A stretch of 16,583 bases of DNA from the NCBI GenBank assembly GCA_002432795.1, contig DJGU01000012.1, positions 1-16,583 of the forward strand, in the 5' to 3' direction. A program made the translations under genes and the position numbers. Shown one piece after another: positions 6,381 through 14,146 of the stretch. Position 1 is the stretch's first letter; every line of letters begins with the position of its first letter. This DNA comes from Anaerolineaceae bacterium UBA5838 (GTDB taxonomy: Bacteria > Chloroflexota > Anaerolineae > Anaerolineales > Anaerolineaceae). The notes beneath the pieces are model-generated. The model saw only the letters and a program-made list of their open reading frames with translations. It made no database searches and was not told the DNA's origin.

Positions 6381-7457
6381 TTGGCTTTCTTTAACCCCAT
6401 AAAATGGCTGCTTGGGTTACTTTCACAAGACCTGGGAATTGACCTTGGCACTGCTAACACATTGGTCAATGTCCGGGGCAAGGGCATCGTCATCAACGAA
6501 CCTTCCTGGGTTGCGATCGATAAACGCACCCGTGAACCGCTGAAGATCGGAGCTGCCGCGAAGGCAATGGTGGGGCGTACCCCAGCCAATATGGTCACAC
6601 TCAGACCGCTGCGTGATGGAGTGATTTCGGAATATGACATCACCCAGGCGCTGCTTGAGTACTTTATCAGCAAAGCTCACGAAAACAGCATAGTGCTTTT
6701 CCCGCATTCGCGGGTCGTCATTGGCATCCCATCGGGTGCAACGGAAGTAGAAAAACGTGCGGTTTATGATGCCGCCATGTCTGCAGGGGCGCGGGAAACA
6801 TACATGATTCTCGAACCTGCCGCGGCGGCAATTGGGGCTGGTCTGCCCATTGATGTGGACTCTGGCAACATGGTTGTCGATATCGGCGGGGGTACCACTG
6901 AGGTGGCTGTGATCAGCACCGGCGGTATTGTCATTTCCCGTTCTCTGCGGGTAGCAGGGGATGAATTGGATCAGGATATCATCGAGTATATCCGCGGTAA
7001 GTACAACTTGTTCATTGGCGAACAGATGGCTGAAAAGGTGAAAATCGCGATTGGTTCCGCTTACCCGCTCAAGGAAGAGAAGACGGTCGATGTGCGCGGA
7101 CGCAATCTGATCACAGGTCTGCCTGAGGCAATCGAAATCTCGTCAATTGAGATCCGCGAAGCGCTTTCGCCCTCGGTTCAGGTGATCGTGGATACTATCA
7201 AGGATGCCCTGGACGAATCCCCCCCCGAGATTCTCTCGGATCTGATGGATAACGGCATTTGCCTGGCGGGAGGAACCGCCCAACTTCAAGGTTTGGCTGA
7301 GCGTCTTTCGAATGAGATCCATGTGAGAGTTTGGGTGGCGGAAGACCCCATGACTTGTGTGGCGCGTGGCTGTGGAATGGTGTTGGACGACATGGAACTA
7401 TACGAAAATTTACTCGTTGGCATCGAACGGGATCCTTACACGAATTCGCAAGGTTAA
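6381..7457 (+). CDS. mreB: Rod shape-determining protein MreB
   Basis: Bacterial actin that forms membrane-bound filaments and directs the elongation wall machinery. The TTG at 6381 is chosen because GGAG at 6369-6372 lies 8 nt upstream; an in-frame TTG at 6363 has no such site. This gives 358 residues, slightly longer than usual MreB. The nucleotide-binding motifs are all visible: phosphate 1 G-I-D-L-G-T-A-N-T around 19-27, phosphate 2 D-I-G-G-G-T-T at 167-173 and the adenosine motif L-A-G-G-T-A-Q near 290. The N-terminal FFNPIKWLLGLLSQ is hydrophobic and amphipathic, probably the membrane anchor. It is the first gene of mreBCD-mrdA-minC-rodA. Confidence 0.97.
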   Translation: MAFFNPIKWLLGLLSQDLGIDLGTANTLVNVRGKGIVINEPSWVAIDKRTREPLKIGAAAKAMVGRTPANMVTLRPLRDGVISEYDITQALLEYFISKAHENSIVLFPHSRVVIGIPSGATEVEKRAVYDAAMSAGARETYMILEPAAAAIGAGLPIDVDSGNMVVDIGGGTTEVAVISTGGIVISRSLRVAGDELDQDIIEYIRGKYNLFIGEQMAEKVKIAIGSAYPLKEEKTVDVRGRNLITGLPEAIEISSIEIREALSPSVQVIVDTIKDALDESPPEILSDLMDNGICLAGGTAQLQGLAERLSNEIHVRVWVAEDPMTCVARGCGMVLDDMELYENLLVGIERDPYTNSQG

Positions 7458-7490
7458 ATTTCCTTGCGATCTGGATAGACCAGATTCGAT

Positions 7491-8327
7491 ATGCGCAATC
7501 TATTTTCTGCAAAAAATCTACGGAACCTGATTTTAATTATCGTGATAGTCGGCGTGCTTGTGCTGGCGATCTCAGGTTATCTGACGCCGATTTTCAGCGT
7601 TTCTGTCAGCCCGTTGATTTCTGCTCAGAGCTGGATTTCTGAACGTTACCTGGCATTCAGCGACTTCTTTGGCTCCCCCCGTGATATGGCAACCCTGCGT
7701 GAAGAGAATATGGTGCTGCGAAATGAGGTAGCACAGCTTCAAAGCGAGATCATCGCCCTGCAGGAAAACCTGGCTCAGGCTGAAATTCTCTATACTTTAT
7801 TGGATTTTGCCCGCAACAATCCAGACCATCAGTATGTGGCTGCGACGGTAATCGGGCGGGAGATCAGTCCCTACCTGCAGTATATCGTTATTGACAAGGG
7901 CTCTAATGATGGCATACGTTTTGGCATGCCGGTGGTAACTCAGCAGGGTTTGGTGGGGCGGATCGATGCAGTCATTTCAGATGCCGCGCGGATTCAGTTA
8001 ATAACGGATGCTGGTTCGGTCGTCAATGTGCGTCTGAAGAATGCTAACGTTGAAGGACAGGTTCGTGGTTCTATTACTGGGGAAGTCAGCCTCGATATGG
8101 TGCCGATTGATTCAAAGGTGGACATTGGTGAGGTTATTCTTACGTCTGGTTTGGGAGGAACTTATCCGCCAAACATCTTTGTGGGTCAGGTGCTTTCGTT
8201 GCAGTCGCGTCAGAACGCGCTGTTTCAGACAGGTTCTGTCCAAGCTATTGTTGATTTTTCAACTCTAGGTGCGGTGCTGGTCATTACCAATTTTGACGCT
8301 GTCGACATTTCACCGTTAGTACCCTGA
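7491..8327 (+). CDS. mreC: Rod shape-determining protein MreC
   Basis: MreC is a bitopic membrane protein that self-associates outside the membrane and activates PBP2-RodA. This 278-residue protein has the family layout. It has a short basic cytosolic start, one transmembrane helix at about 10-32, a coiled coil at about 60-105 (ATLREENMVLRNEVAQLQSE and following) and then two beta-rich domains. The motifs YLQYIVIDKGSNDGI, GMPVVTQQGLVGRI and ILTSGLGGTYPPNIFVGQV are typical. It begins 33 nt after mreB. No clear Shine-Dalgarno precedes the ATG. Its TGA stop overlaps the GAGG that serves mreD. Confidence 0.95.
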   Translation: MRNLFSAKNLRNLILIIVIVGVLVLAISGYLTPIFSVSVSPLISAQSWISERYLAFSDFFGSPRDMATLREENMVLRNEVAQLQSEIIALQENLAQAEILYTLLDFARNNPDHQYVAATVIGREISPYLQYIVIDKGSNDGIRFGMPVVTQQGLVGRIDAVISDAARIQLITDAGSVVNVRLKNANVEGQVRGSITGEVSLDMVPIDSKVDIGEVILTSGLGGTYPPNIFVGQVLSLQSRQNALFQTGSVQAIVDFSTLGAVLVITNFDAVDISPLVP

Positions 8328-8336
8328 GGTTTGCCT

Positions 8337-8840
8337 GTGTTAATTTATCTGGTATATGGAATGAGTTTTGTGCTTGCTATGATGCTCCAATATGGAGTAT
8401 TTAGCAGGTGGATGATCCTTTCGGGCAGTCCTGATTTGGTGCTCTTGCTGATTATTGCGCTTTGCTTGCATCAAAAACACAAAAGATTCTGGATCCTGAT
8501 TCTGATTATGGGTGGAGTTGTCGGACTTGTTTCCGCTTTACCCTATTTCGTGCCAATGTTGGTCTACATGGCAGTTTATCTTGTGTCCCTGACTTTGAAA
8601 CAGCGAGTATGGCAGACACCGCTGTTGGGGATGTTCCTGCTCACTTTTAGCGCAACCATCCTGGAGCATCTGCTATCGATTGCTACTCTGTTTGTCCTGC
8701 GAATTCCATTCGTATTTTCTGAGGCACTCGTAAATGTGGTCCTGCCGGCTGTATTTCTTAACATGTTCTTAGCAATCCCTGTGCACGCCATGGTAAGGGA
8801 ATTGAGTATGTGGCTGTATCCACAAGGAGCCCAAGTATGA
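8337..8840 (+). CDS. mreD: Rod shape-determining protein MreD
   Basis: Polytopic membrane partner of MreC in the elongasome. The 167-residue sequence has about five hydrophobic helices and few charged residues, as expected, and its place between mreC and PBP2 settles the identity. The family is weakly conserved in sequence. The GTG at 8337 is preferred to the TTG at 8331 because GAGG at 8326-8329 is 7 nt from the GTG but touches the TTG. Its TGA stop (8838-8840) overlaps the ATG of mrdA as ATGA, so the two are translationally coupled. Confidence 0.88.
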   Translation: MLIYLVYGMSFVLAMMLQYGVFSRWMILSGSPDLVLLLIIALCLHQKHKRFWILILIMGGVVGLVSALPYFVPMLVYMAVYLVSLTLKQRVWQTPLLGMFLLTFSATILEHLLSIATLFVLRIPFVFSEALVNVVLPAVFLNMFLAIPVHAMVRELSMWLYPQGAQV

Positions 8841-10939
8841 ATAACGGTAATTATGAAAAACCGACAATCGATCTCAAGCGTTTTCGCTGGATTTATCTGA
8901 TCATTGCGGTGGTGTTTATCTATTACATCGCAGTACTTTTTAACTATCAGATTCTTAATGGCGAGGAGTATACCGCGCAGGCGGAAGACAATCGCACGCG
9001 GGTCATCAGTATCCCAACGGAAAGAGGGATGATCTTCGACCGAAATGGCATTGTTTTGGCTCGCAATGTGGCGCAATACAACGTTACAGTGACGCCGGCC
9101 AATTTGCCAGACTCAGAGGGAAAAATTCGAGAGATTTTTGACCAGTTAAGCGTTCTGATTGATATTCCTGTCAGTCAGGGTGAGGTCAACGATCAGACAG
9201 CAGGTGCCTTTACACCTTGCTACACCACCTTGGGCATTGAACAGGTGGTAGAAATTGCCGACAGTTTGTGGCCTTTTCAGGCAACACGCCTGAAATGTAA
9301 TATCGATAAAGAAACGGCAATGATTATCCGGGAAAAAAGCGTAAACTGGCCTGGCATTGATGTGGAAATTGAACAGATCCGGGAATACCCAACCGGCGAT
9401 CAAACCGCGGAAATCATTGGGTTTCTCGGACCGATCCCGGAAGTGCTGTTGGACTACTACACTGACTTAGGTTTCGTCTCAGGGCGGGATAAAGTGGGCT
9501 ACATGGGCATCGAAAACTCGATGCAGGATGTTCTTGCTGGCACCAATGGACGCCGCGTGGTGGAGGTGACGGTGGGTGGTGAGATCGTGCGGGACATCGA
9601 AGAGCCTGTGGACCCTGTGCCTGGCGAAAATGTTTATCTCTCGATCGACTATCGTTTGCAGCAAGCAGCGCACGCAGCATTGGTGAACGAGCTCGATTTT
9701 TGGAATGAGCGCTACATGCTCTGGCAAAATGAGATCCTGAGCACTATGGGCGTTGTGGTGGCGATGGACGCCAAGACAGGCGAGATCCTGGCGATGGTGT
9801 CTTATCCGGGCTACGAAAATAACCGCATGGCTCAGTTCATCCCGAGTTACTATTATGAGCAGCTCAGTCTTGACGAACACAAACCTTTGCTCAACAAAGC
9901 TATAAGTTCCGAATTGCCGCCTGGCTCCGTTTACAAGATGGTCTCTGCCCTGGGAGTCCTTAACGAAGACGTGGTCACGCCTTATCAGACGATTGAAGAC
10001 CCGGGTATGATTACCCTCCGCCAGCAATTTTATGAAACCGATATTGGCACGTTGCAAAACTATTACTGCTGGGATCGTGCCGGGCACGGCCAGGTGGATT
10101 ATTTGCACGGTATTTCTTATTCCTGTAACGTGTATTGGTATAAGGTGGGTGGCGGCTATGAAGGTGAAGTGGATGGGGGCGGATTGGGCATTTGGCGCAT
10201 GGATGAGTACGCGGCGGCGCTCGGCTACGGTCAAACGACCGGACTTGAATTGCCAGGTGAGGCAGATGGATTGCTGCCCAACCCTACATGGAAACGTCTG
10301 AACATTGGCGAAAACTGGGCAACCGGCGACACCTATCTGGCGGCAGTCGGGCAGGGTTACGTGTTGGCGACGCCAGTGCAGGTGTTGAATTCGATTAATA
10401 CCATTGTCAATGACGGAAAGCACTATAAACTGACCATCATCGACAGAATCACTGATTATGACGGTAATGTCACTTATGAATCAGAGCCAGAAATCCTTTG
10501 GGATATTACCAAAGATCCGATGATTGCTACCTATGAAGGCAATAATCGCACCAACGAACTTAAGGTGGTAGAACAATGGGTGATTGATCTTGCCAAACAG
10601 GGTATGGAGATGGTGACGCGGGATGACGGTACTGCCTGGTACGAATTCCAGGATAATCCCTGGAAAGTGGCTGGCAAGACCGGTACGGCCGAGTTCTGTG
10701 ATGACTGGGCAAATCGAGAGGGACTTTGCATACCAGGGTCATGGCCGGCGCATGCCTGGTTCGTGGGCTACGCGCCATATGATGATCCGGAAATTGTCGT
10801 GGCTGCCTTTGTCTACCACGGTGCTGAAGGTTCAACAGTTGCTGCTCCTATTGCCAAATTCACGATCGATGCGTATTTCCAATTGAAACAGGTCGATCAG
10901 GATCTGCAGCAAAACGATTACGCTCCGGTAATACAATAG
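8837..10939 (+). CDS. mrdA: Penicillin-binding protein 2 (MrdA), elongation transpeptidase
   Basis: Class B PBP that cross-links new peptidoglycan during elongation with RodA as partner. AAGGAG at 8824-8829 lies 7 nt before the ATG at 8837, which rules out the longer GTG start at 8810. The 700 residues exceed the roughly 630 of E. coli PBP2. Order of parts: cytosolic tail, one transmembrane helix at about 19-36, pedestal domain opening with ERGMIFDRNGIVLA, then the transpeptidase domain. Catalytic motifs are S-V-Y-K at 364-367 (Ser364 nucleophile), S-C-N at 429-431 and K-T-G-T at 614-617. The transpeptidase domain holds several Cys residues and longer loops (for example around 640), consistent with an extracytoplasmic insert. 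Confidence 0.96.
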   Translation: MNNGNYEKPTIDLKRFRWIYLIIAVVFIYYIAVLFNYQILNGEEYTAQAEDNRTRVISIPTERGMIFDRNGIVLARNVAQYNVTVTPANLPDSEGKIREIFDQLSVLIDIPVSQGEVNDQTAGAFTPCYTTLGIEQVVEIADSLWPFQATRLKCNIDKETAMIIREKSVNWPGIDVEIEQIREYPTGDQTAEIIGFLGPIPEVLLDYYTDLGFVSGRDKVGYMGIENSMQDVLAGTNGRRVVEVTVGGEIVRDIEEPVDPVPGENVYLSIDYRLQQAAHAALVNELDFWNERYMLWQNEILSTMGVVVAMDAKTGEILAMVSYPGYENNRMAQFIPSYYYEQLSLDEHKPLLNKAISSELPPGSVYKMVSALGVLNEDVVTPYQTIEDPGMITLRQQFYETDIGTLQNYYCWDRAGHGQVDYLHGISYSCNVYWYKVGGGYEGEVDGGGLGIWRMDEYAAALGYGQTTGLELPGEADGLLPNPTWKRLNIGENWATGDTYLAAVGQGYVLATPVQVLNSINTIVNDGKHYKLTIIDRITDYDGNVTYESEPEILWDITKDPMIATYEGNNRTNELKVVEQWVIDLAKQGMEMVTRDDGTAWYEFQDNPWKVAGKTGTAEFCDDWANREGLCIPGSWPAHAWFVGYAPYDDPEIVVAAFVYHGAEGSTVAAPIAKFTIDAYFQLKQVDQDLQQNDYAPVIQ

Positions 10940-10949
10940 GTTGCTATTC

Positions 10950-11633
10950 GTGGAAGAGATAAGTGTTCGCGGAATAAAAGGTGGGGTTTTGATCGGTTTG
11001 CCCGAGAAAGCCTGGTATCTGCAGAGAGATATGTTGATCTCGCGCATCCAGACCCAGGAACGCTTTTTTAAAGGCGGGCGGATTGCCCTGGATGTTGGCG
11101 GCGCGGATTGGTCGCAAGACCAGCTTTTTAGGCTCTTACGCGATTTATCTGATGAAGGAGTCTGCCTGTGGGCAGTGTTAACTACCTCAGAAACAACCCT
11201 GGCTTCTGCTCGGAGTTTTGAACTCCAGACCAGCATTTCGGCGCAAAACACAACTGGAAAGCCCGAAAACCCGCAATCATCAGAGGATGGGCATGGAGTT
11301 GAGTGGCACATTAAACCCTTGGAAAAGGGCGAAAAAGTGGCTTTTAGGGTAAATGGCGTGGTGATTGGCGATGTGCCTGAAGGAGCGGAAGTCATAGCCT
11401 TTGGCAGTCTCGTTGTTTGGGGCACAGTAAGAGGATCTGTGAAAGTTGGATGTGGTGGGGATCAACTTTCGCGAGTGTGTGTTTTGCGATATGCTGGTAC
11501 CGGACTAAGCTTATGTGGTCAAATGGTGGAAGTTCCTAAAAAATTATTCAACGCATCAGCGCTTGAAATCAGGTATGATTCGGGTGCCATCCAATTGCAG
11601 GAACAAGTGGCGAGGAAGTTTAAAATCTTATGA
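10950..11633 (+). CDS. minC: Septum site-determining protein MinC
   Basis: MinC inhibits FtsZ ring assembly away from midcell, normally with MinD. The C-terminal hundred or so residues are a clear MinC beta-helix domain: GDVPEGAEVIAFGSLVVWG, then TVRGSVKVGCGGD and a LSLCGQMVEVP stretch. The N-terminal part (MEEISVRGIKGG, later RFFKGGRIALDVGG) fits the MinC N-domain. A polar linker with many Ser, Asn and Glu joins them near residues 95-120. The GTG at 10950 has AGG 9 nt upstream; a TTG at 10941, 1 nt after mrdA, is an alternative start adding three residues. The stop overlaps the rodA ATG (ATGA). No minD is in the window. Confidence 0.88.
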   Translation: MEEISVRGIKGGVLIGLPEKAWYLQRDMLISRIQTQERFFKGGRIALDVGGADWSQDQLFRLLRDLSDEGVCLWAVLTTSETTLASARSFELQTSISAQNTTGKPENPQSSEDGHGVEWHIKPLEKGEKVAFRVNGVVIGDVPEGAEVIAFGSLVVWGTVRGSVKVGCGGDQLSRVCVLRYAGTGLSLCGQMVEVPKKLFNASALEIRYDSGAIQLQEQVARKFKIL

Positions 11634-12757
11634 ACACGCGTGAGATCTGGAAACGGTTTGACATCCCACTTTTTGCGGTGGTGCTGCTGCTGTGTGTCTT
11701 TGGCGTGGCTTTGATCTCGTCGGCTATTGCCGGTAACCCCACCCTGGTGGACCATCCAAGACGCCAGGCAACCTTCCTGATCATCGGTTTGGTGATCTTG
11801 TTTTTAAGCGCCTCGTTTGATTACCACATCTGGAAGACGCTCAGCAGACCCTTTTATGTGGTGGTGGCGTTGCTGCTGCTATTGGTGTTTGTGTTTGGTG
11901 GGGCGAGGTTTGGCGCTGCCAGGTGGCTGGAGACTGGTCTTGTGACGATCCAGCCAGCCGAGCTGGCGAAAATAGCCATCATCCTTTCGCTTTCCAGCTT
12001 TTTTTCGAATAACATTGACCGCATCAATAATTGGATGACCATTGGCAGGAGTCTGGCTCTGACATTCGGCATTGTCCTTTGGATTCTGCTCCAGCCTAAC
12101 CTTAGCACCAGCATCGTGATTTTTGTGACCTGGGCAACCATGCTATGGATCAGCGGATTGAAAACGAAATATATCCTGATCATGGTTGGCGCAGCTGTGC
12201 TCTTCATTGGAATTTCATTTCTGCTTGATTTTCCTTACCTGGCGGATTACCAAAAAGCCCGCATCACCACTTTCATCGCTCCAGATGAGGATGCGCGATA
12301 TGGAGACACCTACAATGTTGACCAGGCGCTTATCAGCATCGGCTCGGGAGGATGGTTTGGCAAGGGTTATGGACAGGGCTCACAAGTGCAGCTGCGTTTT
12401 CTGAAGATCCGACACAACGACTTCATCTTTTCTGTGCTGGCGCATGAGTTTGGCTTTGTTGGGACGGTTCTTGTTTTGGCGGCACTGATTTTCGTGATTG
12501 TGCGCTGTTTCAAGGTGGCCCAAAACGCACCGGATGCCTATGGCTCGCTGATTGCCTATGGCTTTGGCGTGTTGATGGGATTTCAGACGATTGTGAATGT
12601 GGGGGTGAACTTAAGGTTGCTGCCTGTGACGGGGCTGACCTTGCCTTTCATCAGCTATGGCGGCAGCTCGCTCGTTTCAATGCTGCTGGGAATTGGGCTG
12701 GTTGAGAACATCAAAATGCGCAGCCAGGACAAAGAATTCCGGGAAGAACCCTTGTAA
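11630..12757 (+). CDS. rodA: Rod shape-determining protein RodA (SEDS glycosyltransferase)
   Basis: SEDS-family polymerase that makes glycan strands from lipid II and works with PBP2. The 375-residue protein has about ten transmembrane helices. Typical blocks are ARFGAARWLETGLVTIQPAE in the first third, ILLQPNLSTSIVIFV in the middle, and GSGGWFGKGYGQGSQVQLRF followed by RHNDFIFSVLAHEFGF. The end has VNVGVNLRLLPVTGLTLPFISYGGSS, a RodA/FtsW signature. The choice of RodA over FtsW rests on its place behind mreBCD and PBP2. The ATG overlaps the minC TGA by 4 nt, so translation is coupled. No terminator separates it from the tRNA gene. Confidence 0.95.
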   Translation: MNTREIWKRFDIPLFAVVLLLCVFGVALISSAIAGNPTLVDHPRRQATFLIIGLVILFLSASFDYHIWKTLSRPFYVVVALLLLLVFVFGGARFGAARWLETGLVTIQPAELAKIAIILSLSSFFSNNIDRINNWMTIGRSLALTFGIVLWILLQPNLSTSIVIFVTWATMLWISGLKTKYILIMVGAAVLFIGISFLLDFPYLADYQKARITTFIAPDEDARYGDTYNVDQALISIGSGGWFGKGYGQGSQVQLRFLKIRHNDFIFSVLAHEFGFVGTVLVLAALIFVIVRCFKVAQNAPDAYGSLIAYGFGVLMGFQTIVNVGVNLRLLPVTGLTLPFISYGGSSLVSMLLGIGLVENIKMRSQDKEFREEPL

Positions 12758-12781
12758 GAAAAAGCAGGAATGTGGTAATAT
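12752..12781 (+). promoter_or_regulatory. Candidate promoter for tRNA-Gln
   Basis: TTGTAA at 12752-12757, overlapping the rodA stop, and TAATAT at 12776-12781 are 18 bp apart. TG at 12773-12774 makes the -10 extended (TGnTAATAT). Start would be near 12788, a few bases before the mature tRNA. Confidence 0.6.
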
Positions 12782-12794
12782 TGGCATTCGTTAG

Positions 12795-12865
12795 TGGGGG
12801 CTCGTCTAATGGCAGGACAGCAGACTCTGAATCTGTATGTAGAGGTTCGACTCCTTTGCCCCCAG
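12795..12865 (+). tRNA. tRNA-Gln (anticodon CTG)
   Basis: A complete cloverleaf can be folded. The acceptor arm is TGGGGGC (12795-12801) with GCCCCCA (12858-12864), and the discriminator base is G at 12865. The D stem is GTC/GAC, with the GG of the loop at 12811-12812. The anticodon stem is GCAGA/TCTGT around CTCTGAA, with anticodon CTG at 12827-12829. The T stem is AGAGG/CCTTT around TTCGACT. The U1-A72 weak first pair is typical of tRNA-Gln. The CC at 12866-12867 followed by T means a full CCA is not encoded. Confidence 0.96.
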
Positions 12866-12870
12866 CCTGA

Positions 12871-12904
12871 GAGGTTGACCGTTTGGGTCAGCCTCTTTTT
12901 TTTT
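12871..12904 (+). terminator. Intrinsic terminator after tRNA-Gln
   Basis: GAGGTTGACC (12871-12880) pairs with GGTCAGCCTC (12886-12895) with one T:G pair around GTTTG, followed by nine T residues. It can end both the tRNA transcript and any read-through from the mre operon. Confidence 0.93.
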
Positions 12905-12930
12905 ACGTTTCTGGCAAAGTGTGCTGTCTT

Positions 12931-13056
12931 GTAGGTCGGAATGAGACTGTCACAGAATGTTGGCATGGCGAGAGCCTGGCGCAGTCTCACTCCGACGCTT
13001 TTGGTAGGCAGCGTATCCATTGGCGGAGTGCGCAAGAGAGGCACATTCCGCCCTAC
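12931..13056. mobile_element. MITE-like element, copy A
   Basis: The 126-bp segment is bounded by GTAGGTCGGAATG (12931-12943) and CATTCCGCCCTAC (13044-13056), inverted repeats matching at 12 of 13 positions. Inside, a 15-bp arm at 12935-12949 pairs with 12982-12996 with one mismatch. A 31-nt hairpin occupies 13022-13052. No target-site duplication is evident, so mobility is inferred only. Confidence 0.55.
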
Positions 13057-13140
13057 GACCAACGCGTTTTTTTGGCAGAGTGGTGAAGAGAGGTGTATTC
13101 CACCACACGACCATCTTACGGGGAATGATTTGAATTTTTT

Positions 13141-13320
13141 GTAGGTCGGAAGGAGACTGTACCAGAATTTTGGCATGGCATGAGCCTGGCGCAGTCTCAC
13201 TCCGACGCTTTTGGTAGGCAGCGTATCCATTGGCGGAGAGCACAAAAGAGGCGCATTCCACCACACGGCAGAAAGGGTCCCCACTGGCGGAGTGCGCATG
13301 AGAGGCGCATTCCGCCCTAC
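13141..13320. mobile_element. MITE-like element, copy B (with extra hairpin unit)
   Basis: The same terminal sequences bound 180 bp: GTAGGTCGGAAGG at 13141-13153 and CATTCCGCCCTAC at 13308-13320. The arm pair 13145-13159/13192-13206 is conserved with mismatches. Two hairpin units lie inside, at 13232-13262 (decayed) and 13286-13316 (intact). The latter pairs all 12 positions with a single G:T and has a 7-nt loop. Confidence 0.5.
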
Positions 13321-13432
13321 GACCAACGCTTTTTTTGGCGGAGTGGTGAAAAGAGGCGTATTCCGCCCTTACAATGAATAGAGTCTCTTATTTAAAGGAC
13401 TATAATTAACTTAATATACCTAAAGGAATTCT

Positions 13433-14101
13433 ATGAAAATTAACAAAATTTTGGTCGTTATTCTGGCACTGTTCATTCCCTTCATCGTCCTGATGGGTGG
13501 GGTGAGGCTGATTATGAGCCCGGCGTTTGCTGAGTTCGAGTATGATCGCGCAAGTTTTCCGCTTGACCCCTACGGCATGGAAACTCGCGAGCGCAAGCAG
13601 TGGGCGGGCTATTCCATCCGCTATCTTACCAACAGTGAGCCGATTGACTACCTTGGCAACCTGCAGAACTTTCAAGGTCAAAAGATTTTTACCGAATCTG
13701 AGCTTTCGCATATGGTGGATGTAAAAGAGGTTGTTCAGGGTGCTCTGCTTGCCTGGTATATCATCATCGGACTGAGCGTGGCAATGCTCGGCTGGTTTTT
13801 GATCATGGGGCAATGGAGCTCGCTGCGGCAGGCATTCCAGGCTGGCGGCTGGGTGACTTTAGGCTTTATTGGCGCGCTGTTGATCTTCTTGCTGGTGAGT
13901 TTCGATACCCTCTTTGACAGTTTTCACCGGCTCTTTTTCGCGGATGGCACCTGGCTCTTCGATCAATCCAGCACACTCATTCGCCTGTTTCCCTTCGTAT
14001 TCTGGCGGGATGCTTTTGCGCTGGTTCTGATTTTTGCACTGGTTGTTGGGGTCCTGCTGGTGTTACTGACACGCAAGCGCAAGTTGAAGACTGTTGCGTA
14101 A
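13433..14101 (+). CDS. DUF1461 / TIGR01906 membrane protein (Lit-like)
   Basis: The 222-residue protein has four predicted transmembrane helices (about 5-27, 102-124, 139-158 and 194-213) with a long extracytoplasmic loop between the first two. The family blocks are E-L-S-H-M-V-D-V-K at 90-98 and D-S-F-H-R-L-F-F at 162-169, followed by WLFDQSSTLIRLFPFVFW. Family members include Lit of Gram-positive bacteria, which moves an acyl chain within lipoproteins to give the lyso form. Two conserved histidines are required there, and His93 and His165 are their likely counterparts. AAGGA lies about 6 nt before the ATG and a TATAAT sits at 13401-13406. The specific activity is inferred from family membership; DUF1461 includes members of unknown function. 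Confidence 0.82.
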   Translation: MKINKILVVILALFIPFIVLMGGVRLIMSPAFAEFEYDRASFPLDPYGMETRERKQWAGYSIRYLTNSEPIDYLGNLQNFQGQKIFTESELSHMVDVKEVVQGALLAWYIIIGLSVAMLGWFLIMGQWSSLRQAFQAGGWVTLGFIGALLIFLLVSFDTLFDSFHRLFFADGTWLFDQSSTLIRLFPFVFWRDAFALVLIFALVVGVLLVLLTRKRKLKTVA

Positions 14102-14104
14102 ACT

Positions 14105-14135
14105 AAAAGACCCCCGAAAACGGGGGTCTTTTTTT
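14105..14135. terminator. Bidirectional intrinsic terminator
   Basis: AAAAGACCCCCG (14105-14116) pairs perfectly with CGGGGGTCTTTT (14121-14132) around AAAA, with a T-run on the plus strand. The A-tract on the 5' side gives the minus strand its own T-run, so it can serve both convergent genes. Confidence 0.93.
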
Positions 14136-14146
14136 GATCATAGAAA

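Larger units (their letters stand above)
12931..13372. repeat. Intergenic palindromic repeat cluster (MITE/REP-like)
   Basis: Two related copies of a non-coding repeat fill most of this gene-free interval, starting at 12931 and 13141, exactly 210 bp apart. Each opens with GTAGGTCGGAA, has a long inverted repeat, then one or more 31-nt hairpin units. The second copy holds an extra unit of about 52 bp (roughly 13232-13283). Open frames across it mirror the repeats and look spurious. No transposase gene is present. Confidence 0.85.

Noticed and set aside
8810..8836. Upstream GTG start for mrdA
   Set aside because: AAGGAG at 8824-8829 sits 7 nt before the ATG at 8837, which also gives the usual ATGA overlap with mreD.
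9479..10423. Minus-strand open frame of 314 codons inside mrdA
   Set aside because: It is antisense to the conserved transpeptidase core, including SVYK; composition rich in His, Arg and Ile is typical of a shadow frame.
12655..13326. Long minus-strand open frame (223 codons) and a second one at 12950-13264
   Set aside because: Their peptide repeats (RNAPLLRTPP and similar) simply mirror the palindromic DNA repeats. The first runs through the tRNA gene, its terminator and the 3' end of rodA. Translated repeat, not a gene.
12931..13372. CRISPR array
   Set aside because: The repeats are hairpin units with irregular spacing (about 50-130 bp), divergent sequence and no unique spacers of constant length; no cas genes nearby.
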